From the NCBI RefSeq assembly GCF_042649925.1, contig NZ_JBHSAF010000001.1, positions 1 to 64,000 on the forward strand: a DNA stretch of 64,000 nucleotides, read 5' to 3'. A model generated the notes under the pieces. It did not search any database, was not told where the DNA came from, and saw only the letters and a list, made by a program, of their open reading frames with translations. The stretch's first letter is position 1, and each line of letters starts with the position of its first letter. The stretch is from Pseudaeromonas sharmana. GTDB lineage: Bacteria; Pseudomonadota; Gammaproteobacteria; Enterobacterales; Aeromonadaceae. The position numbers and the translations under genes were made by a program. Shown in pieces: positions 42,654-51,712 of the stretch.

Positions 42654-43100
42654 TCAGGCCGTCTTTTGCAACTCGTTCAATTGCCGATCCAGCATGATGT
42701 ACAAGGCCAGAGCCAGACTATCTTCACCGAAGAAGCGTTTGATGCCTTCCAGATCTTCGACCGTGGCGGCTTCGTACTTTTTCTCTTCGTCATCAATCAG
42801 TGTCATGCGCTGGCAGACAAATTTATCGGTACGGGTCTGGAAGAGTTTCAAGTAGGCCAGACGGCGGTCATCCTTGTTATGCCGTTCCTCGACATTGCAG
42901 ATTTGCCAGCCGACAAAACAGATGTCGCGGGCATTATCGCGACGGACCGTCTGCTCTTGTGGTTCGTCGTCTACCCCGCTGCACAGATCGCGACGTTCTT
43001 TGATGATGGCGTTGTGATGATCCTGCTCGGTAACATGATGCAGATTGCCAGAGGGTTGTCCCTGCCCAAACAGTTGTTTTGCCTTGTCCCACAAGCCCAT
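42654..43100 (-). CDS. Hypothetical cytoplasmic protein
   Basis: The protein has 148 residues from ATG 43100, which has AAGGAGG upstream. The N-terminus is a short amphipathic helix (MGLWDKAKQLFGQ), followed by charged sequence with three cysteines (DLCSG, DICFVGWQICNVEE) and an acidic C-terminal helix. There is no signal peptide or membrane span. I recognise no family. It is flanked by terminators, hence monocistronic between hldE and tolC. Confidence 0.7.
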   Translation of the reverse strand: MGLWDKAKQLFGQGQPSGNLHHVTEQDHHNAIIKERRDLCSGVDDEPQEQTVRRDNARDICFVGWQICNVEERHNKDDRRLAYLKLFQTRTDKFVCQRMTLIDDEEKKYEAATVEDLEGIKRFFGEDSLALALYIMLDRQLNELQKTA

Positions 43101-43245
43101 ATGTGCCTCCTTCAACAAGCACAAGCTTCAATAAAATGAATCGGTTGCATGAATGTTAACCGGTTACCAACCCCAGAAAACGCGATCAGGCTCCAAAGTG
43201 CGAAAAACACTCAACAAGATTGAGTAAAAATGCGAGCAAAGGCTT

Positions 43246-43274
43246 GAAAATAAGAAGGGCGCCATCGGCGCCCT
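43246..43274 (-). terminator. Terminator after tolC
   Basis: On the minus strand AGGGCGCC and GGCGCCCT pair around GAT and are followed by TCTTATTTTC. Confidence 0.85.
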
Positions 43275-43297
43275 GGGGAAGGAAGAGCGTGGCGGAC

Positions 43298-44608
43298 TTA
43301 GCCTTTTGCCAGACCGCTGTTAACGTCGACCAGATCCTGTTCTTGCAAGGTTCCGGCAATCTGTTTGAGTTGTAATTGCTTGAGAATGAAGTTGTAGCGC
43401 GCCGCGGACAGCATCTGTTTGGCAGAATAGAGGTTCCGCGTTGCGTCCAGCAGATCGACGATGGTCCGGGTGCCTACTTCATATCCGGCGCGCGTGGCGG
43501 TTAACGCACTCTCCGCCGAGACTACGGATTGCTGATAGGCGTTAACCGAGCCGATGGCGGCCGTGACGTCGTTATAGCCACGATAGAGATCGGCTTGCAC
43601 GCTGCGGTAGGTTTGTTCCAGACTCTCGCTGGCCGCCACGAAGTTGAACTGGGCTTGCTTGACTCGAGAGTCAATGGCACCACCGCTGTAGAGTGGCATA
43701 TTGAACTGTACGCCGACATTCGCTGAATTCAGGGTACCATCTTCATAGCTGGCGCCGGTATTTTTGTAATCGGTGTAGGTTGAACCGAGGCTGGCAGTCA
43801 GATCCACCGTGGGTTCATGACCGGTCTTGGCCAAGTCAATCTGCTGTTTGGCAATGTCCTTGTTGATGCGTTGCAGATTCAAGGAGAGATTGCCATCTTC
43901 AGCTCGCTTCATCCAGACATCAGAACCGTCACTCAACGCCGCAGGACTGAAACGTTGGGTATCCAGAACATCCAGGGTTTTATATTCACTACCAGTCAGC
44001 TGACGCAGGCCTTCATAGCTGTTGGTCAGATTATTCTCGGCAGTAATGACATCGGCGGTGGCCAGATCATAGGCCGCCTGCGCTTCGTGTACGTCAGTAA
44101 TGGCGGTCATGCCGACGTTATAACGTTGTTGGGTCTCTTCCAGTTGGCGCTTCAGCGCTTCCTGATTCGCCTTGACATATTCGAGAGTGTCCTTGGCTGA
44201 GAGCACGGCAAAATAGGCGTTGGCCGTACGCAGAATCAGCGACTGTTGCTCCAGGTTATAGTTGACGTCGCTCTGCGTTGCTTGTTTGGCTGTGATATCG
44301 CTGTTCAGCCAGTTGCTGCGACGGAACAGTGACTGGGACAAACCGATGGATGCTCCGGCCGAGCCCGCGGTTTTAACGTCGTTCTGGTTGGTTTTCAGAT
44401 AATTGGCATCTGCGCCGAGGTTGATTTGTGGCAGGTTGGCGGCGTCAGTTTCGTTGATCTTCTCAAACGCCGCGTCGCGTTGTGCCTTGGCTTGTTGCAA
44501 CTGAGGATCTTTTCCTTGCGCCTGTCGGTAAATGTCGAGCAGGTTCTCTGCGCTGGCGGCGTTGCTAAGGCCGAATATCACGAGGGCAGACAAGAATCGC
44601 ATTTTCAT
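43298..44608 (-). CDS. tolC: Outer-membrane efflux channel TolC
   Basis: The 436-residue precursor has a signal peptide ending NAASA. The mature protein contains two homologous halves with long coiled-coil helices and short beta segments, as in TolC (ENLLDIYRQAQGKDPQLQQAKAQRDAA; GYEVGTRTIVDLLDATRNLYSAK). It forms the exit duct for tripartite pumps and type I secretion. It is divergent from nudF, the gene order seen in E. coli. Confidence 0.95.
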   Translation of the reverse strand: MKMRFLSALVIFGLSNAASAENLLDIYRQAQGKDPQLQQAKAQRDAAFEKINETDAANLPQINLGADANYLKTNQNDVKTAGSAGASIGLSQSLFRRSNWLNSDITAKQATQSDVNYNLEQQSLILRTANAYFAVLSAKDTLEYVKANQEALKRQLEETQQRYNVGMTAITDVHEAQAAYDLATADVITAENNLTNSYEGLRQLTGSEYKTLDVLDTQRFSPAALSDGSDVWMKRAEDGNLSLNLQRINKDIAKQQIDLAKTGHEPTVDLTASLGSTYTDYKNTGASYEDGTLNSANVGVQFNMPLYSGGAIDSRVKQAQFNFVAASESLEQTYRSVQADLYRGYNDVTAAIGSVNAYQQSVVSAESALTATRAGYEVGTRTIVDLLDATRNLYSAKQMLSAARYNFILKQLQLKQIAGTLQEQDLVDVNSGLAKG

Positions 44609-44843
44609 AATCTTTTATTCTCCGTGAAGCCGCAGGGAGCCGATCTGCTGGTGGCCTGCAGGCCCTGTCGATGGCAACTCATGTTCTGAGTGTAACGAGT
44701 GTAAGAAAAAAACGCTGGGGTGCCATTAATATAGTGATTTTGTGGCAAAAAAAAACTGCCGTGACATGTGCCATTCATCACTTGTTAAGGTTACCCTTCC
44801 GAACTCATGCTGGCCGTTGGGCTGTTGTGTAACGGAGTCGCTC

Positions 44844-45485
44844 ATGTCTGAAGTCTATTCTTTGCCTGAACCCCATTTCTCTGCTGCCGATGTCGAAATC
44901 CTGCAACAGGAGACCTGCTTCAAGGGGTTTTTCCGAATGAATCGCTATACCTTGCGCCATCGGCTATTTGCTGGCGGCTGGTCGGCGCCGCTCACCCGCG
45001 AATTGTTCGAGCGCGGTCATGCCGCCGCCATGCTGCCATATGACCCAAGCCAGGATACTGTCGTGCTGCTGGAGCAATTTCGAATCGGTGCCGTGGATGG
45101 CAAACGCTCGCCATGGCTGCTTGAGATGGTCGCCGGCATCATTGAGCCAGGTGAGGCGTCGGATGAAGTGATCGAACGCGAGGCGGCTGAGGAGGCGGGC
45201 CTGAGCATCGGACGCAGCCGTTTCGCGCTCAGCTATCTGGTCAGCCCCGGCGGGACCACAGAACGCATCGACGTATTTATCGGCGAGGTAGATAGCCGTC
45301 TGGCATCAGGCCTGCATGGCCTGGCGGAAGAGGGTGAAGACATCCGGGTGCATGTCGTCAGTCGTGAACAGGCGTATCGCTGGGTCGAGAGCGGCCGCAT
45401 TGATAACGCGGCGACGGTCATCGCCTTGCAGTGGTTGCAGCTGCATCTGGATGAGGTGCGGCGTGACTGGGGAGTTTGCGCGTGA
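44844..45485 (+). CDS. nudF: ADP-ribose pyrophosphatase (Nudix hydrolase)
   Basis: This 213-residue enzyme hydrolyses ADP-ribose. The Nudix box is complete: GIIEPGEASDEVIEREAAEEAGL-type spacing, beginning at the glycine of MVAGIIEPGE and ending REAAEEAGL. ATG 44844 has GGAG upstream. It is the first gene of nudF-yqiB-cpdA-yqiA-parE and overlaps yqiB by four bases (GTGA). Confidence 0.94.
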   Translation: MSEVYSLPEPHFSAADVEILQQETCFKGFFRMNRYTLRHRLFAGGWSAPLTRELFERGHAAAMLPYDPSQDTVVLLEQFRIGAVDGKRSPWLLEMVAGIIEPGEASDEVIEREAAEEAGLSIGRSRFALSYLVSPGGTTERIDVFIGEVDSRLASGLHGLAEEGEDIRVHVVSREQAYRWVESGRIDNAATVIALQWLQLHLDEVRRDWGVCA

Positions 45486-45925
45486 TCACCGCGCGGCGCC
45501 GTCATGTACCAGATTTGGTCGATTTGCACCGAATTTGTGAAATTAACTACATGGGGCTAATGAAATTATTGCCGAAGCAGGCATTCGAGCAACAGGGATA
45601 TTGCTTTTGTGCCGCAGACGGACTGAGGTTTACGTTACGCGTTCTCGAAGAGAGTCGCTTCACGACTTTGGTGGAGGTGTCACAAAATAACGAAAATTTG
45701 CCACATTATCTTCGCGCCTACCTGCAGGTTAGGTTGTATCATGATGCACGGATGGCCGAAGTGTGTGTCAGTCAGCAGATTTCACGCTTGCAGCCCAGTT
45801 ATCATTATCCTAATGCGAAGATGCACCACAGGAATGAGAAAGAGCAGTGCAACCACTTCCTCGGTGAATGGTTACGCTTCTGTCTCGCCCATGGCTACGG
45901 TGCCTTTACCTTTGTTGTGGACTAA
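45482..45925 (+). CDS. yqiB: DUF1249 family protein YqiB
   Basis: The protein has 147 residues from GTG 45482, with GGGAG upstream. VPDLVDLHRICEINYMGLMKLLP aligns with the start of E. coli YqiB, and the conserved QISRLQPSYHYPNAKMHHRNEK block is present. The family's function is not established. It is always found between nudF and cpdA in this operon type. Confidence 0.9.
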   Translation: MITARRRHVPDLVDLHRICEINYMGLMKLLPKQAFEQQGYCFCAADGLRFTLRVLEESRFTTLVEVSQNNENLPHYLRAYLQVRLYHDARMAEVCVSQQISRLQPSYHYPNAKMHHRNEKEQCNHFLGEWLRFCLAHGYGAFTFVVD

Positions 45926-45945
45926 ATACGAAAGAACTAGCCCCA

Positions 45946-46770
45946 GTGGACACCGTTACGCTTGCAGCCGGGGGCGGCGACCAACCGATTCGCCTGCTCC
46001 AGATCACGGACACTCATCTCTTTGCCCAGGCGGAGGGACAACTGCTGGGCATTCGTACCGCCGATAGCTTCCAGGCGGTTCTCGATGCTGTGCAGGCACA
46101 AAAGGCTGCGTTCGATTTGATTCTGGCGACGGGTGACTTGTCGCAGGATTACAGCACGGCCTCCTATTCCCGATTTGCCGATATGGTCCGTCCGTTGGGA
46201 CGCCCGGTATTCTGGTTGCCGGGTAACCATGATGACGGCCCCCTGATGCGCCGTGTGATGCCGGACTTTGGTATCAGCCCGGCGCGGCAGGTATTGTTGC
46301 CAGGGTGGCAGATTCTGCTTCTGGATACCCAGGTCTATAGTGTGCCCCATGGCTGGCTGAAGCCGGAGCAAATGAGTTTCTTGGAGCAGTGTCTGAGCAG
46401 TGAGCCGGCGCGTTATAGTGTCATCTGTCTGCATCACAACACCTTTCCGGTCGGCAGTACCTGGCTGGACCAGCACGATTTGAAAAATGGCAGTGACCTG
46501 CTCGGATTGCTGGGACGTTTTCCAAACGCCCGCCTGGTGCTGTGCGGGCACGTACACCAGGAAACCGATCTGGAGCACAACGGGGTACGTTTTATTTCGT
46601 CGCCGTCCACCTGTATCCAGTTTGAACCCCTGAGCCGTGATTTTGGTCTCGATACCAAGGGGCCGGGGTGGCGTTATCTGCAGCTTTATCCGGACGGCCG
46701 CATCGAGACACAGGTTCATCGTCTGCCTGACGGGCATTTCGTGCCGGATGGTGCGGCGACCGGATATTGA
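45946..46770 (+). CDS. cpdA: 3',5'-cyclic-AMP phosphodiesterase
   Basis: This 274-residue metallophosphoesterase lowers cyclic AMP. Metal-binding motifs run in order: LLQITDTHLF, LATGDLSQDY, LPGNHDD, CLHHNTFPV and LCGHVHQET. The GTG 45946 start matches the E. coli N-terminus, although its Shine-Dalgarno is weak. Its stop overlaps the yqiA start by one base. Confidence 0.94.
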   Translation: MDTVTLAAGGGDQPIRLLQITDTHLFAQAEGQLLGIRTADSFQAVLDAVQAQKAAFDLILATGDLSQDYSTASYSRFADMVRPLGRPVFWLPGNHDDGPLMRRVMPDFGISPARQVLLPGWQILLLDTQVYSVPHGWLKPEQMSFLEQCLSSEPARYSVICLHHNTFPVGSTWLDQHDLKNGSDLLGLLGRFPNARLVLCGHVHQETDLEHNGVRFISSPSTCIQFEPLSRDFGLDTKGPGWRYLQLYPDGRIETQVHRLPDGHFVPDGAATGY

Positions 46771-47345
46771 TGGCGACACTCATCTACCTGCACGGTTTCC
46801 AGTCATCAGGGCGCTCAGCCAAGGCCTGCCTGCTCGGGGAATATCTTTCCCGCCACCACCCTGGAATCACCTACCTGCGGCCGACATTGCCTGATACGCC
46901 GCTGCAAGCCTGGGACATGATTTGCCGCCTGATCGCCTCGGCATTACCGCAGGGGGAGGTGGGCCTGGTCGGCAGTTCGCTGGGAGGGTTCTGGAGTACC
47001 TGTGCCAGCGAGCGCTTTGGCTTGCAAGCCGTGGTGATCAATCCGGCGGTGCATCCGCAGTATTTGCTATCCCGGTTTTTGGGGCCCCAGATCAATCCTT
47101 ATACCGGGGTTCACTATGCTTTGTTGCCGGAGCATATCCAGCAGTTGGCGTCGTTGGATGTGGCCACGTTGCAGCATCCCGAACGATTCTGGTTGCTGCA
47201 GCAACAGGGTGATGAGGTCCTCGATTATCGTCAGGCATGTGCCTACTACGCTGCGGGTCGTGTTACCCTCGAGGCCGGGGGTAATCACGCCTTCATCGGA
47301 TTTGAGCATTACTGCCCGGAAATTGTAAGATTCTTCAACATTTAA
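46770..47345 (+). CDS. yqiA: Alpha/beta-hydrolase esterase YqiA
   Basis: The 191-residue small esterase has nucleophile motif GSSLGGF, an oxyanion stretch LIYLHGFQSSGRS and a catalytic histidine in GGNHAF. ATG 46770 overlaps the cpdA stop (TGATG). Its natural substrate is unknown. It precedes parE by 19 bases. Confidence 0.92.
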   Translation: MATLIYLHGFQSSGRSAKACLLGEYLSRHHPGITYLRPTLPDTPLQAWDMICRLIASALPQGEVGLVGSSLGGFWSTCASERFGLQAVVINPAVHPQYLLSRFLGPQINPYTGVHYALLPEHIQQLASLDVATLQHPERFWLLQQQGDEVLDYRQACAYYAAGRVTLEAGGNHAFIGFEHYCPEIVRFFNI

Positions 47346-47364
47346 CTTCAGCAGAAGCCCCGAC

Positions 47365-49257
47365 ATGAGCAGCAGCAACTATCAGGCAGATGCCATTGAG
47401 GTCCTCAAGGGCCTCGAACCCGTGCGTCGTCGTCCCGGCATGTATACCGACACCAGCCGTCCGAACCATTTGGGACAAGAAGTCATCGACAACAGTGTCG
47501 ACGAAGCGCTGGCCGGGCATGCGCGCAGCATTCAGGTCATCTTGCATGACGATCAGTCCCTTGAAGTCATTGATGATGGTCGAGGCATGCCAGTCGATAT
47601 CCACCCGGAAGAGGGGGTGCCGGCCATTGAGCTGATCTTCTGCAAGCTGCATGCGGGCGGTAAATTCTCCGGCAAAAACTATCAGTTCTCTGGTGGGCTG
47701 CACGGGGTGGGCATCTCGGTGGTCAATGCGTTGTCGACCCGGGTCGAGGTCACGGTGAAACGTGACGGCCAGGTGTACGAGATGGCATTCGAGAATGGCG
47801 ACAAGGCCAGCGAGTTGGCAATAACCGGCACCTGCGGCCGGCGGACGACCGGGACGCGAGTGCGTTTCTGGCCGGATGCCAGTTATTTCGATTCGCCCAA
47901 ATTTGCTGTCAGCCGCCTGGTGCACCTGTTGAAGGCCAAGGCCGTGCTCTGCCCAGGCCTGACGATCAGCTTTACGGACAAGCAAAGTGGCGAGCAGCAG
48001 GAGTGGTGTTATCAAGATGGTCTACGCGATTACCTGACGGACACCCTCAAAGAGGTGGTGACGCTGCCTGACGCCCCGTTTACCGGCAGTCTCAGCGCTG
48101 AACATTCGGCAGTCGACTGGGCATTGTGCTGGTTGCCGGAGGGGGGGGAGAGCCTTTCTGAGTCGTACGTTAACCTGATCCCGACGATTCAGGGCGGCAC
48201 CCATGTCAATGGCTTGCGCCAGGGATTGCTGGATGCGATGCGCGAGTTCTGCGAATTGCGCAATCTGTTACCGCGCGGCGTCAAACTGACCCCGGAGGAC
48301 ATCTGGGATCGCTGTGCCTACATTCTGTCGGTCAAGATCCAGGATCCGCAATTCGCCGGTCAGACCAAGGAGCGGCTGTCGTCTCGGCAGTGTGCGGCGT
48401 TTGTCTCCGGTGTTGTCAAAGATGCCTTCAGCTTGTGGCTGAACGCCAATATCGATGCCGGCACCCAGATTGCCGAATTGTGCATCAGCAGTGCCCAGCG
48501 GCGTTTGCGTGCGGCCAAAACGGTGGTGCGTAAAAAGGTCACCCAGGGCCCGGCACTGCCAGGCAAATTGACGGATTGTGCCTGTTCCGATCCGATGCAA
48601 GGCGAGTTGTTCCTCGTCGAAGGGGACTCGGCAGGGGGCAGCGCCAAGCAGGCTCGGGACCGGGAGTTTCAGGCCATCATGCCGCTGCGTGGCAAGATCC
48701 TGAATACCTGGGAGGTCGATGCGTCGGAGGTGTTGGCCTCCGATGAAGTGCATAACATCTCGATTGCCATCGGCCTGGATCCGGACTCTGACGATCTTTC
48801 CGATCTGCGTTACGGCAAGGTCTGCATTCTTGCTGACGCCGACTCTGACGGATTGCACATCGCCACCCTGCTGTGTGCGCTCTTCATGCGTCACTTCCGG
48901 CCGCTGGTGGAGCGCGGTCATGTCTATGTGGCCATGCCGCCGCTGTATCGTATCGACCTGGGTAAGGAGGTTTACTATGCCCTCGACGAAAGCGAGAAGG
49001 AGGGGGTGCTGGAGCGGCTGCGAGCCGAGAAGAAGCGCGGAACACCGCAGGTCACTCGCTTTAAAGGCCTGGGTGAGATGAACCCCAAACAGCTGCGCGA
49101 GACCACCATGGATCCGAACACGCGCCGGTTGGTGCAACTGACGCTGGATGAGACCGAGAGCACGTTGCAAATGATGGACATGCTGCTGGCGAAGAAGCGT
49201 TCTGCCGATCGTCGCGAGTGGCTCGAAACCAAGGGAAATCTTGCTGAGGTGTTGTAA
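47365..49257 (+). CDS. parE: DNA topoisomerase IV subunit B
   Basis: This 630-residue ATPase subunit decatenates daughter chromosomes with ParC. GHKL-ATPase motifs (VDEALAGHA, DDGRGMPV, GGLHGVGISVVNALS), the transducer domain and the Toprim motifs (LVEGDSAGGSAKQARDRE, ADADSDGLHI) are present. parC is not in the window. A terminator follows. Confidence 0.97.
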   Translation: MSSSNYQADAIEVLKGLEPVRRRPGMYTDTSRPNHLGQEVIDNSVDEALAGHARSIQVILHDDQSLEVIDDGRGMPVDIHPEEGVPAIELIFCKLHAGGKFSGKNYQFSGGLHGVGISVVNALSTRVEVTVKRDGQVYEMAFENGDKASELAITGTCGRRTTGTRVRFWPDASYFDSPKFAVSRLVHLLKAKAVLCPGLTISFTDKQSGEQQEWCYQDGLRDYLTDTLKEVVTLPDAPFTGSLSAEHSAVDWALCWLPEGGESLSESYVNLIPTIQGGTHVNGLRQGLLDAMREFCELRNLLPRGVKLTPEDIWDRCAYILSVKIQDPQFAGQTKERLSSRQCAAFVSGVVKDAFSLWLNANIDAGTQIAELCISSAQRRLRAAKTVVRKKVTQGPALPGKLTDCACSDPMQGELFLVEGDSAGGSAKQARDREFQAIMPLRGKILNTWEVDASEVLASDEVHNISIAIGLDPDSDDLSDLRYGKVCILADADSDGLHIATLLCALFMRHFRPLVERGHVYVAMPPLYRIDLGKEVYYALDESEKEGVLERLRAEKKRGTPQVTRFKGLGEMNPKQLRETTMDPNTRRLVQLTLDETESTLQMMDMLLAKKRSADRREWLETKGNLAEVL

Positions 49258-49278
49258 CGCGTCTTGACGTGAACCAGG

Positions 49279-49310
49279 CGCCCGGCCGACTAGCCGGGCG
49301 TATTTGTTTG
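49279..49310 (+). terminator. Terminator after parE
   Basis: CGCCCGGC pairs with GCCGGGCG around CGACTA, then TATTTGTTTG. Confidence 0.82.
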
Positions 49311-49386
49311 TGGCGTGGTGAAGCTCGACAGCGGGGACATTTGGCGGTTTACTCTGCGCACAGTCGTTGTGTTTCGGGAGTAACCC

Positions 49387-50610
49387 GTGGCCGGTACACC
49401 CTGGTCGAGCATGTTTCGTTCGCTACAGACCACCAATTATCGTATTTGGGCGCTAGGCGCCCTGGTGTCGAATATCGGCACCTGGATGCAGCGTGCGGCG
49501 CAGGACTGGCTGGTGCTGACGCAACTGACCGACAACGATGCCGCTGCGGTCGGTATTGTGATGGCCCTGCAATTTGGCCCTCAGTTGCTGTTGTTACCCT
49601 GGACCGGGCTGATGGCCGACCGCGTGCCATTGCGTTCGCTGCTGATGTGGACTCAGGCACTCTCCGGGCTGCTGGCACTCGGGTTGGGGATACTGACCCT
49701 TGGCGGCTGGGTAGAACTGTGGCAGGTCTATCTGTTCGCCCTGTTGCTGGGTTGTGCCAGCGCATTTGATGCGCCAGCCCGGCAGATTTTTGTCGGTGAA
49801 TTGGTCGCTGCGGCCGAGCTACCGAATGCCGTTTCCCTCAACTCGACCTCGTTCAATCTGGCGCGTCTGATTGGGCCTGCCGTGGCGGGGATGGTGATCG
49901 CCTCATTGGGCACTGGCTGGGCGTTTATCTGTAACGGCCTGTCGTTTATCGCTGTGCTGCTGTCACTCTGGGCGTTGAATCCGTCGCAACTGTATGTTCA
50001 GGCTCGCGCCTCGCGCCGGCACGGCGGGCTGCTGGAGGGATTTCAACTGGTCTGGCGGCGCGAGGATCTGCGGGCCATGTCGATGATGCTGTTTTTGATC
50101 GGCACCTTCGGCCTCAACTTCCCGATCTTCATCTCGACGATGGCGGTGCTGGCCTTCGATACCGATGCCAGCGGCTTTGGCTTGCTCTCCTCCGTCATGG
50201 CGTTAGGCACGGTAACGGGCGCCCTGCTGGCGGCGGGGCGAGAACGCTTGAGTTTTTCCCAGTTGATCATCTCGGCGGCTTGCTTTGGTGGCTGCTGTCT
50301 ATTGGCTGCCCTGGCACCGGGTTATGGCTGGTTTGCACTTGCACTGGTTCCGGTCGGGATGGCGGCGGTGACATTCAATAATGCCAGTAACAGTCTGATG
50401 CAGTTGACCACGGCCGCCGAATTGCGTGGCCGCGTGATGGCCATCCGCATGGCGATCCTGATGGGTTGCACGCCGCTTGGCGCGCCGTTGTTGGGACATG
50501 TTGCCAACGCATGGGGCCCGCGCTGGGCATTGGGGGCGGCCGCCCTCTCCGGCGTGCTGGCGGCTGCCGTAGGACTGGGGTATCACCGGCGCCAGCGTCG
50601 GTCGCGGTAA
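49387..50610 (+). CDS. MFS transporter (EntS-like MFS_3 family)
   Basis: This 407-residue inner-membrane protein has about twelve hydrophobic segments. FRSLQTTNYRIWALGALVSNIGTWMQRAAQDWLV is the typical opening of the MFS_3 exporter family, and GLMADRVPLR is the loop 2-3 motif. GTG 49387 has GGAG upstream; ATG 49411 is an alternative. Substrate is unknown. It may also be expressed from its own promoter since parE is terminated. Confidence 0.86.
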   Translation: MAGTPWSSMFRSLQTTNYRIWALGALVSNIGTWMQRAAQDWLVLTQLTDNDAAAVGIVMALQFGPQLLLLPWTGLMADRVPLRSLLMWTQALSGLLALGLGILTLGGWVELWQVYLFALLLGCASAFDAPARQIFVGELVAAAELPNAVSLNSTSFNLARLIGPAVAGMVIASLGTGWAFICNGLSFIAVLLSLWALNPSQLYVQARASRRHGGLLEGFQLVWRREDLRAMSMMLFLIGTFGLNFPIFISTMAVLAFDTDASGFGLLSSVMALGTVTGALLAAGRERLSFSQLIISAACFGGCCLLAALAPGYGWFALALVPVGMAAVTFNNASNSLMQLTTAAELRGRVMAIRMAILMGCTPLGAPLLGHVANAWGPRWALGAAALSGVLAAAVGLGYHRRQRRSR

Positions 50611-50796
50611 TCAGATAGTGAATCGGGTGCTAGCCGTTGCGGGTCAAACGTCGGCCGGGGGCTGGCTCTGAGGGCGCTGCGGCTGCTGTCGTGATTTATG
50701 CTCCGTCCGTTCGTCGCAGGCATGGCCTGACGGTCTGGAGCATGCTGCTTGACTCAGCCCCGAGCCGGCAGCCAGGATGATTCCGGCAGCGGCAGG

Positions 50797-51558
50797 TCAT
50801 TCACTCACGCCGTAACGGGCCAGGATGCGGGCAAATTCGCCATTCGCGCGCAGCCGGGCCAAATTGCGGTTGAAACGATCGCGTATGCTTTGGCTACGAA
50901 AAGCAAAACAGTAGTCCGTGGGCGGGAACAGGTCATGCTTGACGAAGCGTTGGTTCACCTCATGACTCAGATACTGACCACTGCTGGCCGCGTCATGCAG
51001 ATAATAATCAAAGATGCGGCGCTCCATGACGACGGCATCGATACGGCCGCGCAGCAGTTGCCGGACTTGCAGTGATTGTTTGGCTGTCTCGGCGTAATAG
51101 GGGGCGGCCGCGACGGCAGAGGTAAAATCACGGCCCAGGATCTCTCTTGCCCGCTGGAACGCCAATATTTTGAGCTGGCGAAGATCCGTTAGCCGTTGCA
51201 GGCTGCCGGCCGGCCAGCGCGTCTCGCTGGTGATCACCATGTTGCGAAAGGTCAGCACCGGCTGGCTGTAGTGTACGCCGTCTACCATGCCTGGGCGCAG
51301 GTTCAGCATACCGTCCAGCTCACCGCTCTCCAGCATCTGGAAACTACGGGCCAATGGCAGATAGAGCACCTGCAGGGGTTCAGGGGAGTCGACCAGCGCG
51401 GCGCGTAACAGCTCGATCTCGATGCCGCGATCTTCGTCGGCAATCACATAGGGGGGAATGGCAAAACTGACACCGATGCGCAACGCCGCCTGGGCCGCAT
51501 TATCCAGCAGGCAGCCCAGAGCGAGTAGAGCGATGTGAAACCAGTGCCTTGTTGTCAT
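50797..51558 (-). CDS. Periplasmic solute-binding protein, family 3
   Basis: The 253-residue precursor has a signal peptide ending in DNAAQA. The mature part has family 3 features (LRIGVSFAIPPYVIADEDRGIEIELLRAAL; NRNLARLRANGEFARILARYG). No permease or ATPase is nearby, so it may be an orphan receptor. I chose ATG 51558 because it places the signal peptide at the N-terminus. It is divergent from prfC. Confidence 0.85.
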   Translation of the reverse strand: MTTRHWFHIALLALGCLLDNAAQAALRIGVSFAIPPYVIADEDRGIEIELLRAALVDSPEPLQVLYLPLARSFQMLESGELDGMLNLRPGMVDGVHYSQPVLTFRNMVITSETRWPAGSLQRLTDLRQLKILAFQRAREILGRDFTSAVAAAPYYAETAKQSLQVRQLLRGRIDAVVMERRIFDYYLHDAASSGQYLSHEVNQRFVKHDLFPPTDYCFAFRSQSIRDRFNRNLARLRANGEFARILARYGVSE

Positions 51559-51712
51559 TCTGCCCTGCCATCGGTCGTCGAGAGGCTCTGTCAGCATGGT
51601 AGCAGGTTTCTGCCGGTGGCGAAGCGCGTCATTTACTTGGGCAAAAACTGCCCTTGGGTTTATAATCCGCGGCCAAATTCCTTGAGTCATAGCCAGTTTA
51701 CGGGACGGTTTC

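Noticed and set aside
50611..50796. Possible small gene between the MFS exporter and the convergent solute-binding protein
   Set aside because: No frame with a start codon and ribosome-binding site; it appears to be spacer.
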